From Gordoniibacillus chartarius (GTDB lineage: Bacteria > Bacillota > Bacilli > Paenibacillales > NBRC-103111): a DNA stretch of 64,000 bases. Below the pieces are notes generated by a model. The model saw only the letters and a list, made by a program, of their open reading frames with translations, did not search any database and was not told where the DNA came from. The stretch lies in NCBI RefSeq assembly GCF_042432825.1, contig NZ_JBHLWN010000071.1, positions 1 to 64,000 of the forward strand, in the 5' to 3' direction. The position numbers were made by a program, and so were the translations under genes. Positions within the stretch are counted from its first letter, which is position 1, and every line of letters begins with the position of its first letter. Positions 40,415 to 48,420 of this stretch are shown piece by piece.

Positions 40415-40600
40415 ATGAACATTCACATTCGCCTGATGGTTGACGGGCGCGAAGCGGCATCCGCTACGATTGCGATCGACGATTACAAGCTGGAGCCGCT
40501 GACTGCGGAGGAGCGCGAAGCGAGCGTCGAGACGGCGGTGCGCACCTGGACCGACCGGCATATCGAAATCGTGTGGGAGACGGAGGGCGGGCCCGAATGA
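40415..40600 (+). CDS. Unknown 61-residue protein
   Basis: A small protein, MNIHIRLMVDGREAASATIAIDDY to WETEGGPE, with a beta-hairpin then a helix. AAGGAGG lies 12 bases before the ATG, a little far. No family recognised. Confidence 0.5.
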   Translation: MNIHIRLMVDGREAASATIAIDDYKLEPLTAEEREASVETAVRTWTDRHIEIVWETEGGPE

Positions 40601-40658
40601 CGGAGCGGGGGACAGGGCATGACTAATTCCATCATCCGACGACGAAGGTGGAATGTTC

Positions 40659-41009
40659 ATGTCAACCCAAGCAACGATTGACCGCAAAGTCGATGCCTAC
40701 AAAACCGGCGTCGGCGCCATGAGCGACAAGCTGCCGCAGCTGACGCGCGCTTATCATGATTTTACGGGAGAATGCTTTAAGCAAGGAGCGCTCTCCGCGA
40801 AAGAAAAGCAGCTGATCGCCTTAGGTATCGCTTTGTTCGCCAACAATGAAATCTGTACGTTCTATCACGTGCAAGAAGCTGTCTCCGCGGGCGCTTCCGA
40901 CGAGGAAGTGCTGGAGGCCGCAGGCGTCGCTGCTGCGGTAGGCGGCGGTCATGCGATGTCGCAGGGCGTAACGCGCGTCCAGCAGGCACTGCAGTCCGTA
41001 CAGGGATAA
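40659..41009 (+). CDS. AhpD-like carboxymuconolactone decarboxylase family protein
   Basis: A 116-residue helical protein. LSAKEKQLIALGIALFANNEICTFYHVQEAVSAGASDEEVLEAAGVAAAVGGG holds the family pattern with Cys and His (ICTFYH). AhpD proteins use CxxC; here only one Cys is present, so a peroxidase-reducing role is doubtful. ATG 40659 fits GAAGGTGGA spacing better than 40653. A terminator follows. Confidence 0.85.
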   Translation: MSTQATIDRKVDAYKTGVGAMSDKLPQLTRAYHDFTGECFKQGALSAKEKQLIALGIALFANNEICTFYHVQEAVSAGASDEEVLEAAGVAAAVGGGHAMSQGVTRVQQALQSVQG

Positions 41010-41034
41010 GGCAGACCTGTCATCCGAAACGAAG

Positions 41035-41063
41035 AAAACCTAGCCGCCCGGGCTAGGTTTTCT
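41035..41063 (+). terminator. Terminator after the AhpD-like gene
   Basis: AAAACCTAGCC / GGCTAGGTTTT stem with a short GC loop followed by TCTTG. Confidence 0.8.
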
Positions 41064-41208
41064 TGCTGTAGGAAGCCTATTATTGCAGGTAAGCAGCGAC
41101 TCCCCTAAGTGATCGATGTCGGTATCCTCTAGCCGAGCGATTCCCGCTGTCGCCAGTCGTCCCCTGTGACCTGTCGTAAAAGCTCAACGCAGCAAAAAGG
41201 CGAGGCGC

Positions 41209-41475
41209 CTATTTTCTGCGCTTCGCCTTGAACCGGGGCGCTACATAGTTGCGTTTGCGGTCCCGGAAAAATACCCAACCCGATATAAATGCAACGCCGG
41301 CCAAAAACAGAACGAGCCCGAGCAGCAGCTTGCCCCACTGAATATGCGGATCGCTCTCCGGCGGACCGAACTGGGCGAAGAAGGCGTCCTTCATGGCGAG
41401 GAAGCCGTAAGTGGCCGAGATCCCGGGAATGACGAGCATCAATATGGCGATAAAACGGTAAAATGCCGGTTTCAT
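41209..41475 (-). CDS. DUF2627 family membrane protein (YqzF-like)
   Basis: An 88-residue protein with two membrane helices, a charged middle (FGPPESDPHIQWGK) and a basic tail RDRKRNYVAPRFKAKRRK. This matches DUF2627 (B. subtilis YqzF), a gene also next to the bkd cluster there. ATG 41475 follows AGGAGGT. A very short hairpin AGGCG / CGCCT with T run overlaps its stop codon. Function unknown. Confidence 0.8.
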   Translation of the reverse strand: MKPAFYRFIAILMLVIPGISATYGFLAMKDAFFAQFGPPESDPHIQWGKLLLGLVLFLAGVAFISGWVFFRDRKRNYVAPRFKAKRRK

Positions 41476-41618
41476 GCCGAACCTCCTGTTACGATTGCAA
41501 TCATGTAGACTATCATAACGCGAGCGGGAGATTGGCGCAATGAAATTAGGCACTTTTGTTTCGCTGCGGAAACAGGGTACAATAAAGGTTGGAATTGGAT
41601 GGGTGGGAGGAATGGTCG

Positions 41619-43049
41619 ATGAGCAGCAAGCATTATGATATCGTCGTGCTCGGAGGAGGAACCGGCGGCTACGTAGCGGCAATCCGGGCGGCGCAGAACG
41701 GGAAGACGGTCGCGGTCGTCGAGAGGGACAAACTGGGCGGAACTTGCCTGCATCGCGGATGCATTCCCAGCAAGGCGCTGCTGCGCAGTGCCGAAGTGCT
41801 GGCGACGGTGAAGCGCAGCGAAGAGTTCGGCATCGTGACGGAAGGGGCGGCGCTGGACTTCGGAAAGGTGCAGTCGCGGAAGAACGCGATCGTCGAGCAG
41901 CTTCATAACGGCGTACAATTTTTGATGAAAAAATATAAAATCGATGTATACCGCGGCGAAGGGCGCCTGCTTGGACCGTCGATTTTTTCGCCGCGGAGCG
42001 GGACGGTGTCCGTTGAGGTTGCGGAGGATGAAATCGAGAATCTCGTACCGAAGCATCTGATCATCGCGACAGGCTCGCGGCCGCGCACGCTGCCGGGACT
42101 GGAACCGGACGGGGAGCTCGTCCTGACAAGCGAGGAAGCTCTGGAGCTGGAGCAGCTGCCGAAGTCGATGCTGATCGTCGGCGGCGGAGTGATCGGCGTC
42201 GAGTGGGCGTCGATGATGAACGATTTCGGCGTGGAAGTGACGATCGTCGAGTATGCGAACCGGCTCGTTCCGCAGGAAGATGCGGACGTGTCGCGCGAGC
42301 TGGAGCGGCTGTTCAAGAAGCGCGGCATCCGCGTCCTGACGGGAGCGAAGGTGCTGTCCGAAACGCTGGAGAAGGGCGAAGGCGGCGTAAGGCTTCAAGC
42401 GGAGCATGGCGGCCATGCGACTCTGCTGGAAGCGGACAAGCTGCTCGTCAGCGTCGGTCGGGAAGGCAATGTCGAGCGATTCGGCCTGCAGGAAAATACG
42501 GACGTCAAAGTCGAGCGCGGCCTGATCGTCGTCAATGACCATTTTCAAACGACGGAAGGGCACATTTATGCGATCGGCGACGTGATCGGCGGATTGCAGC
42601 TGGCGCATGCGGCGACGCATGAAGCGGTTGCTGCGGTCGACCATATTTGCGGTGTGGAGGGCACGCACCGTTACGAGCCGCATCTTGTGCCGCGCTGCGT
42701 GTACACGCGCCCGGAGCTCGCTTCCGTAGGCTGGACCGAGGAGCAGGCGAAGGAAAAAGGGTATGAGGTGAAGACGGGCAAATTTTCGTTCAAGGCGATC
42801 GGGAAGGCGGTCGTGTACGGAGATGCGGACGGCTTTGTCAAGGTTGTGGCCGATGCGAAGAACGGCGACGTGCTCGGCGTACATATGATCGGTCCCCATG
42901 TAACCGATATGATCAGCGAAGCGGCACTCGCCCAGCTGCTCAATGCAGCGGCGTGGGAGGTCGGACAGACGATTCACCCGCATCCGACGCTGTCGGAGGC
43001 GTTTGGCGAAGCGATGCTCGTTCTCGACGGCAAATCTCATGCGATCTGA
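41619..43049 (+). CDS. lpdV: Dihydrolipoamide dehydrogenase (E3) of the bkd complex
   Basis: A 476-residue FAD disulfide oxidoreductase that reoxidises lipoyl groups of E2. The FAD loop GGGTGGYVAA is followed by the redox pair Cys43 and Cys48 (GGTCLHRGCIP), the NAD loop GGGVIGVEWAS and the C-terminal HPHPTLSEAF with the catalytic His. ATG 41619 is used after GGTGGGAGG. It precedes the E1 genes by 140 bases and has the same orientation, as in the B. subtilis bkd operon, but ptb, bcd and buk are absent. Confidence 0.93.
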   Translation: MSSKHYDIVVLGGGTGGYVAAIRAAQNGKTVAVVERDKLGGTCLHRGCIPSKALLRSAEVLATVKRSEEFGIVTEGAALDFGKVQSRKNAIVEQLHNGVQFLMKKYKIDVYRGEGRLLGPSIFSPRSGTVSVEVAEDEIENLVPKHLIIATGSRPRTLPGLEPDGELVLTSEEALELEQLPKSMLIVGGGVIGVEWASMMNDFGVEVTIVEYANRLVPQEDADVSRELERLFKKRGIRVLTGAKVLSETLEKGEGGVRLQAEHGGHATLLEADKLLVSVGREGNVERFGLQENTDVKVERGLIVVNDHFQTTEGHIYAIGDVIGGLQLAHAATHEAVAAVDHICGVEGTHRYEPHLVPRCVYTRPELASVGWTEEQAKEKGYEVKTGKFSFKAIGKAVVYGDADGFVKVVADAKNGDVLGVHMIGPHVTDMISEAALAQLLNAAAWEVGQTIHPHPTLSEAFGEAMLVLDGKSHAI

Positions 43050-43082
43050 GGCTTGAGCCTTAGATCGTGCATTTGACAAAAG

Positions 43083-43123
43083 TTGCAGTCAAGTTGTGCA
43101 GAAGTTTATAATATAGTTATAAT
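43083..43123 (+). promoter_or_regulatory. Probable sigma-A promoter of bkdAA
   Basis: Two overlapping options: TTGCAG (43083) with 18 bases to TATAAT (43107-43112), or TTGTGC (43094) with 18 bases to TATAAT (43118-43123). Both place the start close to the FapR-like site. Confidence 0.5.
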
Positions 43124-43131
43124 GTCTAGTA

Positions 43132-43148
43132 TTAGTACCAGGTAATAA
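43132..43148 (+). promoter_or_regulatory. FapR-like operator in front of bkdAA
   Basis: TTAGTACC-A-GGTAATAA. The left half is identical to the known FapR consensus (TTAGTACCTGATACTAA) and the whole agrees in 14 of 17 positions, with dyad symmetry. It lies 9-20 bases after the -10 hexamers, where a repressor would block transcription. Confidence 0.55.
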
Positions 43149-43191
43149 AAACAACCAACACCATGCTGAAGAGCTGAAGGGGGAACGCTCC

Positions 43192-44220
43192 GTGTCCGTC
43201 GGTCAATTGATGAAGCACCGGACCTTGGGCTTGTCGGATGAACAGGTACTGCACATGTACCGCGTCATGCTTACAGCCCGTAAATTTGATGAGCGCAATT
43301 TGCTGCTGCAGCGGGCGGGGAAGATCGCCTTCCACGTATCCGGCATCGGCCAAGAGGCTGCGCAAGTGGGGGCGGCATTCGCTCTCCGGGAGCAGAACGA
43401 TTATTTTCTGCCGTATTACCGGGACTACGCGTTCGTCCTCAGCGTCGGCATGACGCTCCGCGACTTGATGCTGGCCGCATTCGCCAAAGCGGAAGATCCG
43501 AACAGCGGCGGCCGCCAGATGCCGGGGCATTTTAGCTATAAAAAGCTTCATATCGTGACCGGCTCCTCGCCGGTATCTACGCAAGTGCCGCACGCGGTCG
43601 GGATTGCGCTCGCAGCCCGGATGAAAGGGCAGAACGATCTTGTTGCGTTCACGTCGTTCGGAGAGGGCTCCAGCAATCAGGGGGACGTGCATGAAGGAAT
43701 GAATTTTGCCGGGGTGCACAAGCTGCCGGTTATCTTCATGTGCGAGAACAACCAGTATGCAATTTCTACGCCGATCCACAAGCAGGTCGCCGGGCAAATC
43801 GTCGATCGCGCGCTCGGCTACGGCTTTGCCGGTGTGCGGGTGGACGGCACCGACGTGCTGGAGGTGTACGCAGCAGTGAAGGAGGCGCGCGAGCGCGGCG
43901 TTCGCGGCGATGGCCCGACGCTGATCGAAGCGGTGACGTACCGCATTTCGCCGCATTCGACGTCGGATGACGATATGCTGTACCGGACGAAGGAAGAGGT
44001 GGATTTTCACCGGGGCAAGGACGGCCTGGCGCGCATGAAGCAGTATTTGCTCGATTGCGGGCTGTGGACCGAAGCCGACGACGAGGCGCTGCATAGCGAG
44101 CTGAAGCGCGAAGTGAACGAAGCGACGCAGTACGCCGATCTGGCGCCTTATCCGAGGGCGGAGGATACGCTGACACATGTGTATGCGGATGAAGAGGGGG
44201 ATCGGGACCAATGGCGGTAA
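43192..44220 (+). CDS. bkdAA: Branched-chain 2-oxoacid dehydrogenase E1 alpha
   Basis: A 342-residue thiamine-diphosphate subunit that decarboxylates the keto acids of Val, Leu and Ile. Conserved parts include the phosphorylation-loop-type FHVSGIGQEAAQVG, the YYRDYAFVLSVG segment and GDG-like ThDP motif region GEGSSNQGDVHEGMNFA, and SPHSTSDDD. The GTG at 43192 follows GAAGGGGG. It overlaps bkdAB by ten bases. The complex makes branched acyl-CoA primers for iso/anteiso fatty acids. Confidence 0.95.
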   Translation: MSVGQLMKHRTLGLSDEQVLHMYRVMLTARKFDERNLLLQRAGKIAFHVSGIGQEAAQVGAAFALREQNDYFLPYYRDYAFVLSVGMTLRDLMLAAFAKAEDPNSGGRQMPGHFSYKKLHIVTGSSPVSTQVPHAVGIALAARMKGQNDLVAFTSFGEGSSNQGDVHEGMNFAGVHKLPVIFMCENNQYAISTPIHKQVAGQIVDRALGYGFAGVRVDGTDVLEVYAAVKEARERGVRGDGPTLIEAVTYRISPHSTSDDDMLYRTKEEVDFHRGKDGLARMKQYLLDCGLWTEADDEALHSELKREVNEATQYADLAPYPRAEDTLTHVYADEEGDRDQWR

Positions 44221-45191
44221 TTACATACTTGGAAGCGATCCGTTCGGCGATGGAAGAGGAGATGGCCCGTAACGACGACGTATTCGTGCTCGGCGAGGAT
44301 GTCGGCAAAGGCGGGGTACTCAATGCGACTAAAGGCTTGCGGGACCGGTTCGGCGAAGCGCGCGTGTTCGATACGCCGCTGACGGAGTCGGCGATCGTGG
44401 GCGTTGCAATCGGAGCGTCGATGTACGGTATGCGGCCGGTGGCGGAGATGCAGTTTGCCGATTTTATTTTCCCGGCGACGAATCAGATTATCAGCGAGGC
44501 GGCAAAGATTCGCTATCGATCCAATAACGATTGGAACTGTCCTATTGTCATTCGGGCTCCTTACGGGGCGACCGGCGGCAGCGCACTGTACCATTCGCAG
44601 TGTCCGGAATCGGTGTTCTTCGGAACGCCGGGGCTGAAGATTGTCGCTCCTTCCAACCCTTACGATGCAAAGGGGCTGCTTAAGGCGGCGATTCGCGACC
44701 CGGACCCGGTGCTGTATTTCGAGCATAAGAAGTGTTATCTCGGCGTCACGGGGCCGGTGCCGGACGAAGAATATATCGTGCCGATCGGCAAAGCGGATGT
44801 GAAGCGCGTCGGCAGCGACATTACGGTAATTTCGTACGGGATTACGGTGCAGTACGCGCTGCAGGCGGCGGAATTGCTGCAGAAGGAAGGCTACTCGGCG
44901 CACGTGCTCGATCTGCGGACGCTGCAGCCGCTCGACAAGCCGGCCATTCTCGAAGCGGCGTCGCGCACCGGCAAGGTGCTGATCGCACACGAAGACAACA
45001 AGACGGGCGGCGTCGGAGCGGAAGTGGCGGCACTGATCGCCGAGGAGCTGCTGTACGATTTGGACGCGCCGATCATGCGCGTGTGCGGTCCGGATGTGCC
45101 GGCGGTCGGGATGAACCCGCCGATGGAGAAGTTTTTCCTGCCGAGCATCGACAAGATGCTGGAGGCGATGCGCAAGCTGGCGCAGTATTGA
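44211..45191 (+). CDS. bkdAB: Branched-chain 2-oxoacid dehydrogenase E1 beta
   Basis: A 326-residue transketolase-type beta subunit. GEDVGKGGVLNATKGLRDRFG, DTPLTESAIVGVAIGAS, EMQFADFIFPA and the C-terminal VCGPDVPAVGMNPPMEKFFLPS are conserved. The ATG overlaps the bkdAA end. Between this gene and bkdB lie 235 unexplained bases. Confidence 0.95.
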   Translation: MAVITYLEAIRSAMEEEMARNDDVFVLGEDVGKGGVLNATKGLRDRFGEARVFDTPLTESAIVGVAIGASMYGMRPVAEMQFADFIFPATNQIISEAAKIRYRSNNDWNCPIVIRAPYGATGGSALYHSQCPESVFFGTPGLKIVAPSNPYDAKGLLKAAIRDPDPVLYFEHKKCYLGVTGPVPDEEYIVPIGKADVKRVGSDITVISYGITVQYALQAAELLQKEGYSAHVLDLRTLQPLDKPAILEAASRTGKVLIAHEDNKTGGVGAEVAALIAEELLYDLDAPIMRVCGPDVPAVGMNPPMEKFFLPSIDKMLEAMRKLAQY

Positions 45192-45426
45192 TCGGGTGCG
45201 AAGAATTAGCGGGAAAACTCCGGTCATTTTGTACATGTCCCCAAAAACCGAAGAGTTGCAATGGAATAGATGGAGATTTTCCCTTTGCGTCTCGGCAAAG
45301 CATGGTAACCGCTATTCAGAGGGAGAAATTCCACTGGCATTAAGAGCCATGCAGGGGAGCAAAGGATATAGAAGATGTTAAGGCTGCGGGCGGGGCGAGC
45401 CGTCCGACGGTCGGTTGGAGGCTATC
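45192..45426 (+). other. Unexplained spacer within the bkd operon
   Basis: The sequence is less GC rich than the flanking genes for its first 180 bases. It contains a hairpin ACTCCGGT / ACCG-AA-GAGT (45217-45256). A 61-codon frame at 45196-45381 has no ribosome site and unusual composition, so I do not call it a gene. No terminator T run is seen, so transcription could continue into bkdB. Confidence 0.45.
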
Positions 45427-46959
45427 ATGAGTGAATTGAGAGGCAATATTGTCGAGGTGCCTGTGCCGCATCTTGCGGAAAGTCTGGTTTCAGCGGTCAT
45501 TGGTACGTGGCTGCGGCAGCCAGGCGATTATATCGAGCAGTATGACGTGCTGTGCGAGCTGTTCACGGATAAAGTGAACACCGAGATGCCGTCGCCGGTG
45601 GCGGGCAAGCTGATTAAAATCCTGGTCGGCGAGGGCGAGACGGCGGCGGTCGGTCAAGCAATCTGCTTGATCGAGACGGAGGCGGACGCTGCGGGAACGG
45701 GCGGCGGCTACAACTTCACCGGCGCGAATGGCAGCGATGCGTACGATCATCAAAGCGGAGCAGCTGTATCAGCGCCAGGCGCGGCAGCGTCATCGGCGGC
45801 GAGTGCTGCGGCCGGCACATCTCGGCCGGCAGGCGGCGCCGCGGCCGTGCAGGCGGCCGGTCCGATGAGCGGCCGCTATTCGCCGGCCGTGCAGAAGCTC
45901 GCCGCCGAGCACGGCGTCGACCTCAGCCGAGTCGCCGGCACCGGCCTCGGCGGGCGCATCACGCGCAAGGACGTAGAGGACTACGTCCAGCGCGGCGGCG
46001 CCGGTGCCCGCACAACGGCGGCACCTTCAGCGGCTGCAGCGCATCAGCAGCCGTATCCGGCCGCGCCCGGCGGAGCTTCGGCTCCGCAGGCAGCGGCCTA
46101 CGGCGCCCCCGCGCCGCAGACGCAGCCCGGCGCGGGCGCGGACCCTGCGGAGGCAGCCTTCGGCGCGCCGCCGGCCATGCCGCCCGTGCGCAGCACCGGG
46201 CTGCACCTGACGCAGCATCCGCCCACGCCTCTCATCGAGGTTGAGGCGCAGGCGGAGGGCCGCGGCGAATACTTCATCGACGTGACGCCGATGCGAAACG
46301 CGATTGCGAGCCGCATGCGCCAAAGCAAGACGGAGATTCCGCACGCTTGGACAATGATCGAGGTCGACGTGACGAACCTCGTCCAGCTCCGGAACAAAAC
46401 AAAAGACGAGTTCATGCGCCAGGAGGGGATCAACCTGACGTATCTCGCCTTTATGCTCAAAGCCGTGGTCGGGGCAATCAAGGATTACCCGATCATGAAC
46501 TCCGTCTGGGCCGTCGACAAAATCATTGTGAAGCGGGACATCAACATTTCGCTTGCCGTCGGCACCGAGGACTCGGTGCTCATGCCGGTCATCAAGCGCG
46601 CCGACCAGAAGAGCATCGCCGGGCTTGCCCGCGAAATCGACGAGCTGACTCGCAAGGCGCGGGCCGGCAAGCTGAACCTGAACGATATCCAGGGCGGCAC
46701 GTTTACCGTCAACAATACCGGCTCTTTCGGCTCGATCTTGTCGTATCCGGTCATCAACTATCCGCAAGCGGCCATCGTCACGTTCGAATCGATCGTCAAG
46801 AAGCCGGTCGTCATTCAAGATATGATTGCCGTGCGTTCCATGGTCAATCTGTGCTTGTCGCTGGACCACCGGATCCTGGACGGCATCATTTGCGGACGCT
46901 TCCTGCAGCGGGTCAAAGAAAACCTGGAGGCTTACAACCTCGACACGAAGCTGTATTAA
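45427..46959 (+). CDS. bkdB: Branched-chain 2-oxoacid dehydrogenase E2 (dihydrolipoyl acyltransferase)
   Basis: A 510-residue E2 core. The lipoyl domain is at residues 8-82, with Lys49 in FTDKVNTE. A long Ala/Gly/Ser linker follows, then the peripheral subunit-binding domain (YSPAVQKLAAEHGVDL to RKDVEDYV, about 153-190). A second Ala/Pro/Gln linker leads to the catalytic domain, which ends with LSLDHRILDGI (active-site His and Asp). GGTTGGAGG precedes the ATG. The linkers make it longer than many E2 proteins. Its stop codon overlaps that of prli42 on the other strand. Confidence 0.95.
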   Translation: MSELRGNIVEVPVPHLAESLVSAVIGTWLRQPGDYIEQYDVLCELFTDKVNTEMPSPVAGKLIKILVGEGETAAVGQAICLIETEADAAGTGGGYNFTGANGSDAYDHQSGAAVSAPGAAASSAASAAAGTSRPAGGAAAVQAAGPMSGRYSPAVQKLAAEHGVDLSRVAGTGLGGRITRKDVEDYVQRGGAGARTTAAPSAAAAHQQPYPAAPGGASAPQAAAYGAPAPQTQPGAGADPAEAAFGAPPAMPPVRSTGLHLTQHPPTPLIEVEAQAEGRGEYFIDVTPMRNAIASRMRQSKTEIPHAWTMIEVDVTNLVQLRNKTKDEFMRQEGINLTYLAFMLKAVVGAIKDYPIMNSVWAVDKIIVKRDINISLAVGTEDSVLMPVIKRADQKSIAGLAREIDELTRKARAGKLNLNDIQGGTFTVNNTGSFGSILSYPVINYPQAAIVTFESIVKKPVVIQDMIAVRSMVNLCLSLDHRILDGIICGRFLQRVKENLEAYNLDTKLY

Positions 46960-47057
46960 GCGAATATCATTTGCAGCGAGAAGAGGACCGTCGAGAGCAG
47001 CATGGAAATGAGCATGACGTAAACGACGATTTTAAATAAGAGACGGTTCCGGAACAT
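46956..47057 (-). CDS. prli42: Stressosome-associated miniprotein Prli42
   Basis: A 33-residue single-helix membrane protein beginning MFRNRLLFKIVVYVMLISML. A short basic N-terminus followed by one hydrophobic helix with VVYVMLISMLLSTVLF is the pattern of Prli42, which tethers the stressosome protein RsbR to the membrane in Listeria. AAAGGTGG precedes the ATG at 47057. The stop codon overlaps the bkdB stop by two bases tail to tail. It is too short for ordinary gene finding. Confidence 0.75.
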   Translation of the reverse strand: MFRNRLLFKIVVYVMLISMLLSTVLFSLQMIFA

Positions 47058-47156
47058 TTCCGAGCGCCACCTTTCAATGAGGAATAAATAGGACCTCGAA
47101 ATCCTACACTCATTGTAAACGACAACAGCTACGTAAGGAAAGCGGGCGAGCCTAAC

Positions 47157-48293
47157 ATGATTAACCAAGAACGACTCGTGAACCAATTCATCGAGCTGGT
47201 TCAAATCGACAGCGAAACGAGACATGAGCAAAACATCTCGAAGCATCTGCAGCAGCTGTTCGTATCGCTCGGACTCACCGTTGAGGTCGACGATTCCGCG
47301 GAGCGCAGCGGGCACGGCTCCGGTAACCTGCTCTGTACGCTGGAAGCGAGCGCCGCGCCGGAAACGACGCCAACCGTATTTTTCACGAGCCACATGGACA
47401 CGGTCGCACCGGGCAAAGGCATTAAGCCGCAGATCGGTGCCGACGGCATCATCCGCAGCGACGGCACGACGATTCTCGGCAGCGACGACAAAGCCGGCAT
47501 CGCGGTTATGATCGAGGCAATCCGTCTCATCAAGGAGCATAACAAGCCGCACGGCACGCTGCGCTTCGTCATTACGGCCGGCGAGGAAGCCGGGCTTCGC
47601 GGCGCTCGGTTCATGAAGCCAGGCTGGGTGCAGGCCGATTTCGGCTTCGCGCTCGATTCCAACGGGAAGATCGGCGATATCGCCGTCGCCGCTCCCGGCC
47701 GCGCCGAAATCCACATAACGTTCACGGGGAAAACGGCGCACGCCGGCGTCAATCCGGAGGACGGCATTTCCGCCATTCAAGTAGCCGCCAAGGCCGTTTC
47801 CCGCATGCCGCTTGGCCGCATCGACAGCGAGACGACCGCCAACATCGGTTCATTCTCCGGCATCGGACCGCTCAATGTCGTCTGCGATCAGGCGAAGCTG
47901 GAGGCGGAAGCGCGCAGCATCAATATCGACAAGCTGAATGCACAAATCGCGAAAATGAAAGATGCGTGCGAATCCGCTGCCGCCGAATTTCATGCCAAAT
48001 GCGATTTCAAAGCTGACATCGTGTACGCACCGTTCGTGCACAACGACGAAACTCCTGTCGTGAAGCTGGCCTCCAAGGCGCTCAGCGCCGCCGGCTGCAC
48101 GCCGCGTACGTTCCATTCCGGCGGGGGCAGCGACGTCAACGTGTTTAACGGTCTCGGCATCCCGTCGGTCAATCTTGCTGTCGGGTACCAGGATATCCAT
48201 ACGACGAACGAGCATATCGCAATCAGCGATATGGTCAAGCTGACCGAGGTCGTGCTGTCGATCGTCGATGAAGTTGTAGCTTCGGCAAAATAA
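47157..48293 (+). CDS. M20 family peptidase (tripeptidase T-like)
   Basis: A 378-residue zinc aminopeptidase of the PepT/YqjE group. Metal and catalytic motifs are TSHMDTVAPG (about residues 78-87), GSDDKAGIAVMIEA, TAGEEAGLRGARF and the C-terminal IHTTNEH. The dimerisation domain lies between. It probably cleaves the N-terminal residue of tripeptides; the exact substrate is unproven. The ribosome site is weak (AAGGAAAG, far upstream). A strong terminator follows. Confidence 0.9.
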   Translation: MINQERLVNQFIELVQIDSETRHEQNISKHLQQLFVSLGLTVEVDDSAERSGHGSGNLLCTLEASAAPETTPTVFFTSHMDTVAPGKGIKPQIGADGIIRSDGTTILGSDDKAGIAVMIEAIRLIKEHNKPHGTLRFVITAGEEAGLRGARFMKPGWVQADFGFALDSNGKIGDIAVAAPGRAEIHITFTGKTAHAGVNPEDGISAIQVAAKAVSRMPLGRIDSETTANIGSFSGIGPLNVVCDQAKLEAEARSINIDKLNAQIAKMKDACESAAAEFHAKCDFKADIVYAPFVHNDETPVVKLASKALSAAGCTPRTFHSGGGSDVNVFNGLGIPSVNLAVGYQDIHTTNEHIAISDMVKLTEVVLSIVDEVVASAK

Positions 48294-48298
48294 GCAAT

Positions 48299-48343
48299 AA
48301 GCCCCGCAGTCGCAAAAACTTGGCGACGATTCGGGGCTTTTTT
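48299..48343 (+). terminator. Terminator of the M20 peptidase gene
   Basis: AAGCCCCG / CGGGGCTT with inner GTCGC / GCGAC and a run of six T. Confidence 0.85.
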
Positions 48344-48420
48344 CATGTCCGCCTTTCTATAAAAGAAACTATATGGATACCCCGAGCGTCTAAGTGGAAA
48401 AACAAGGAGGTGCACCTGCT

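Noticed and set aside
41521..41620. Sigma-54 (sigma-L) promoter before lpdV
   Set aside because: AGGCACTTTTGTTTCG looks similar at first, but the GG to GC spacing is wrong.
41472..43079. Minus-strand open frame of 535 codons
   Set aside because: Antisense to the lpd gene; no start signal and no recognisable motif.
45196..45381. 61-codon gene between bkdAB and bkdB
   Set aside because: No ribosome site, Arg/Trp/Ser-rich random-looking sequence and no family; described only as an unexplained spacer.
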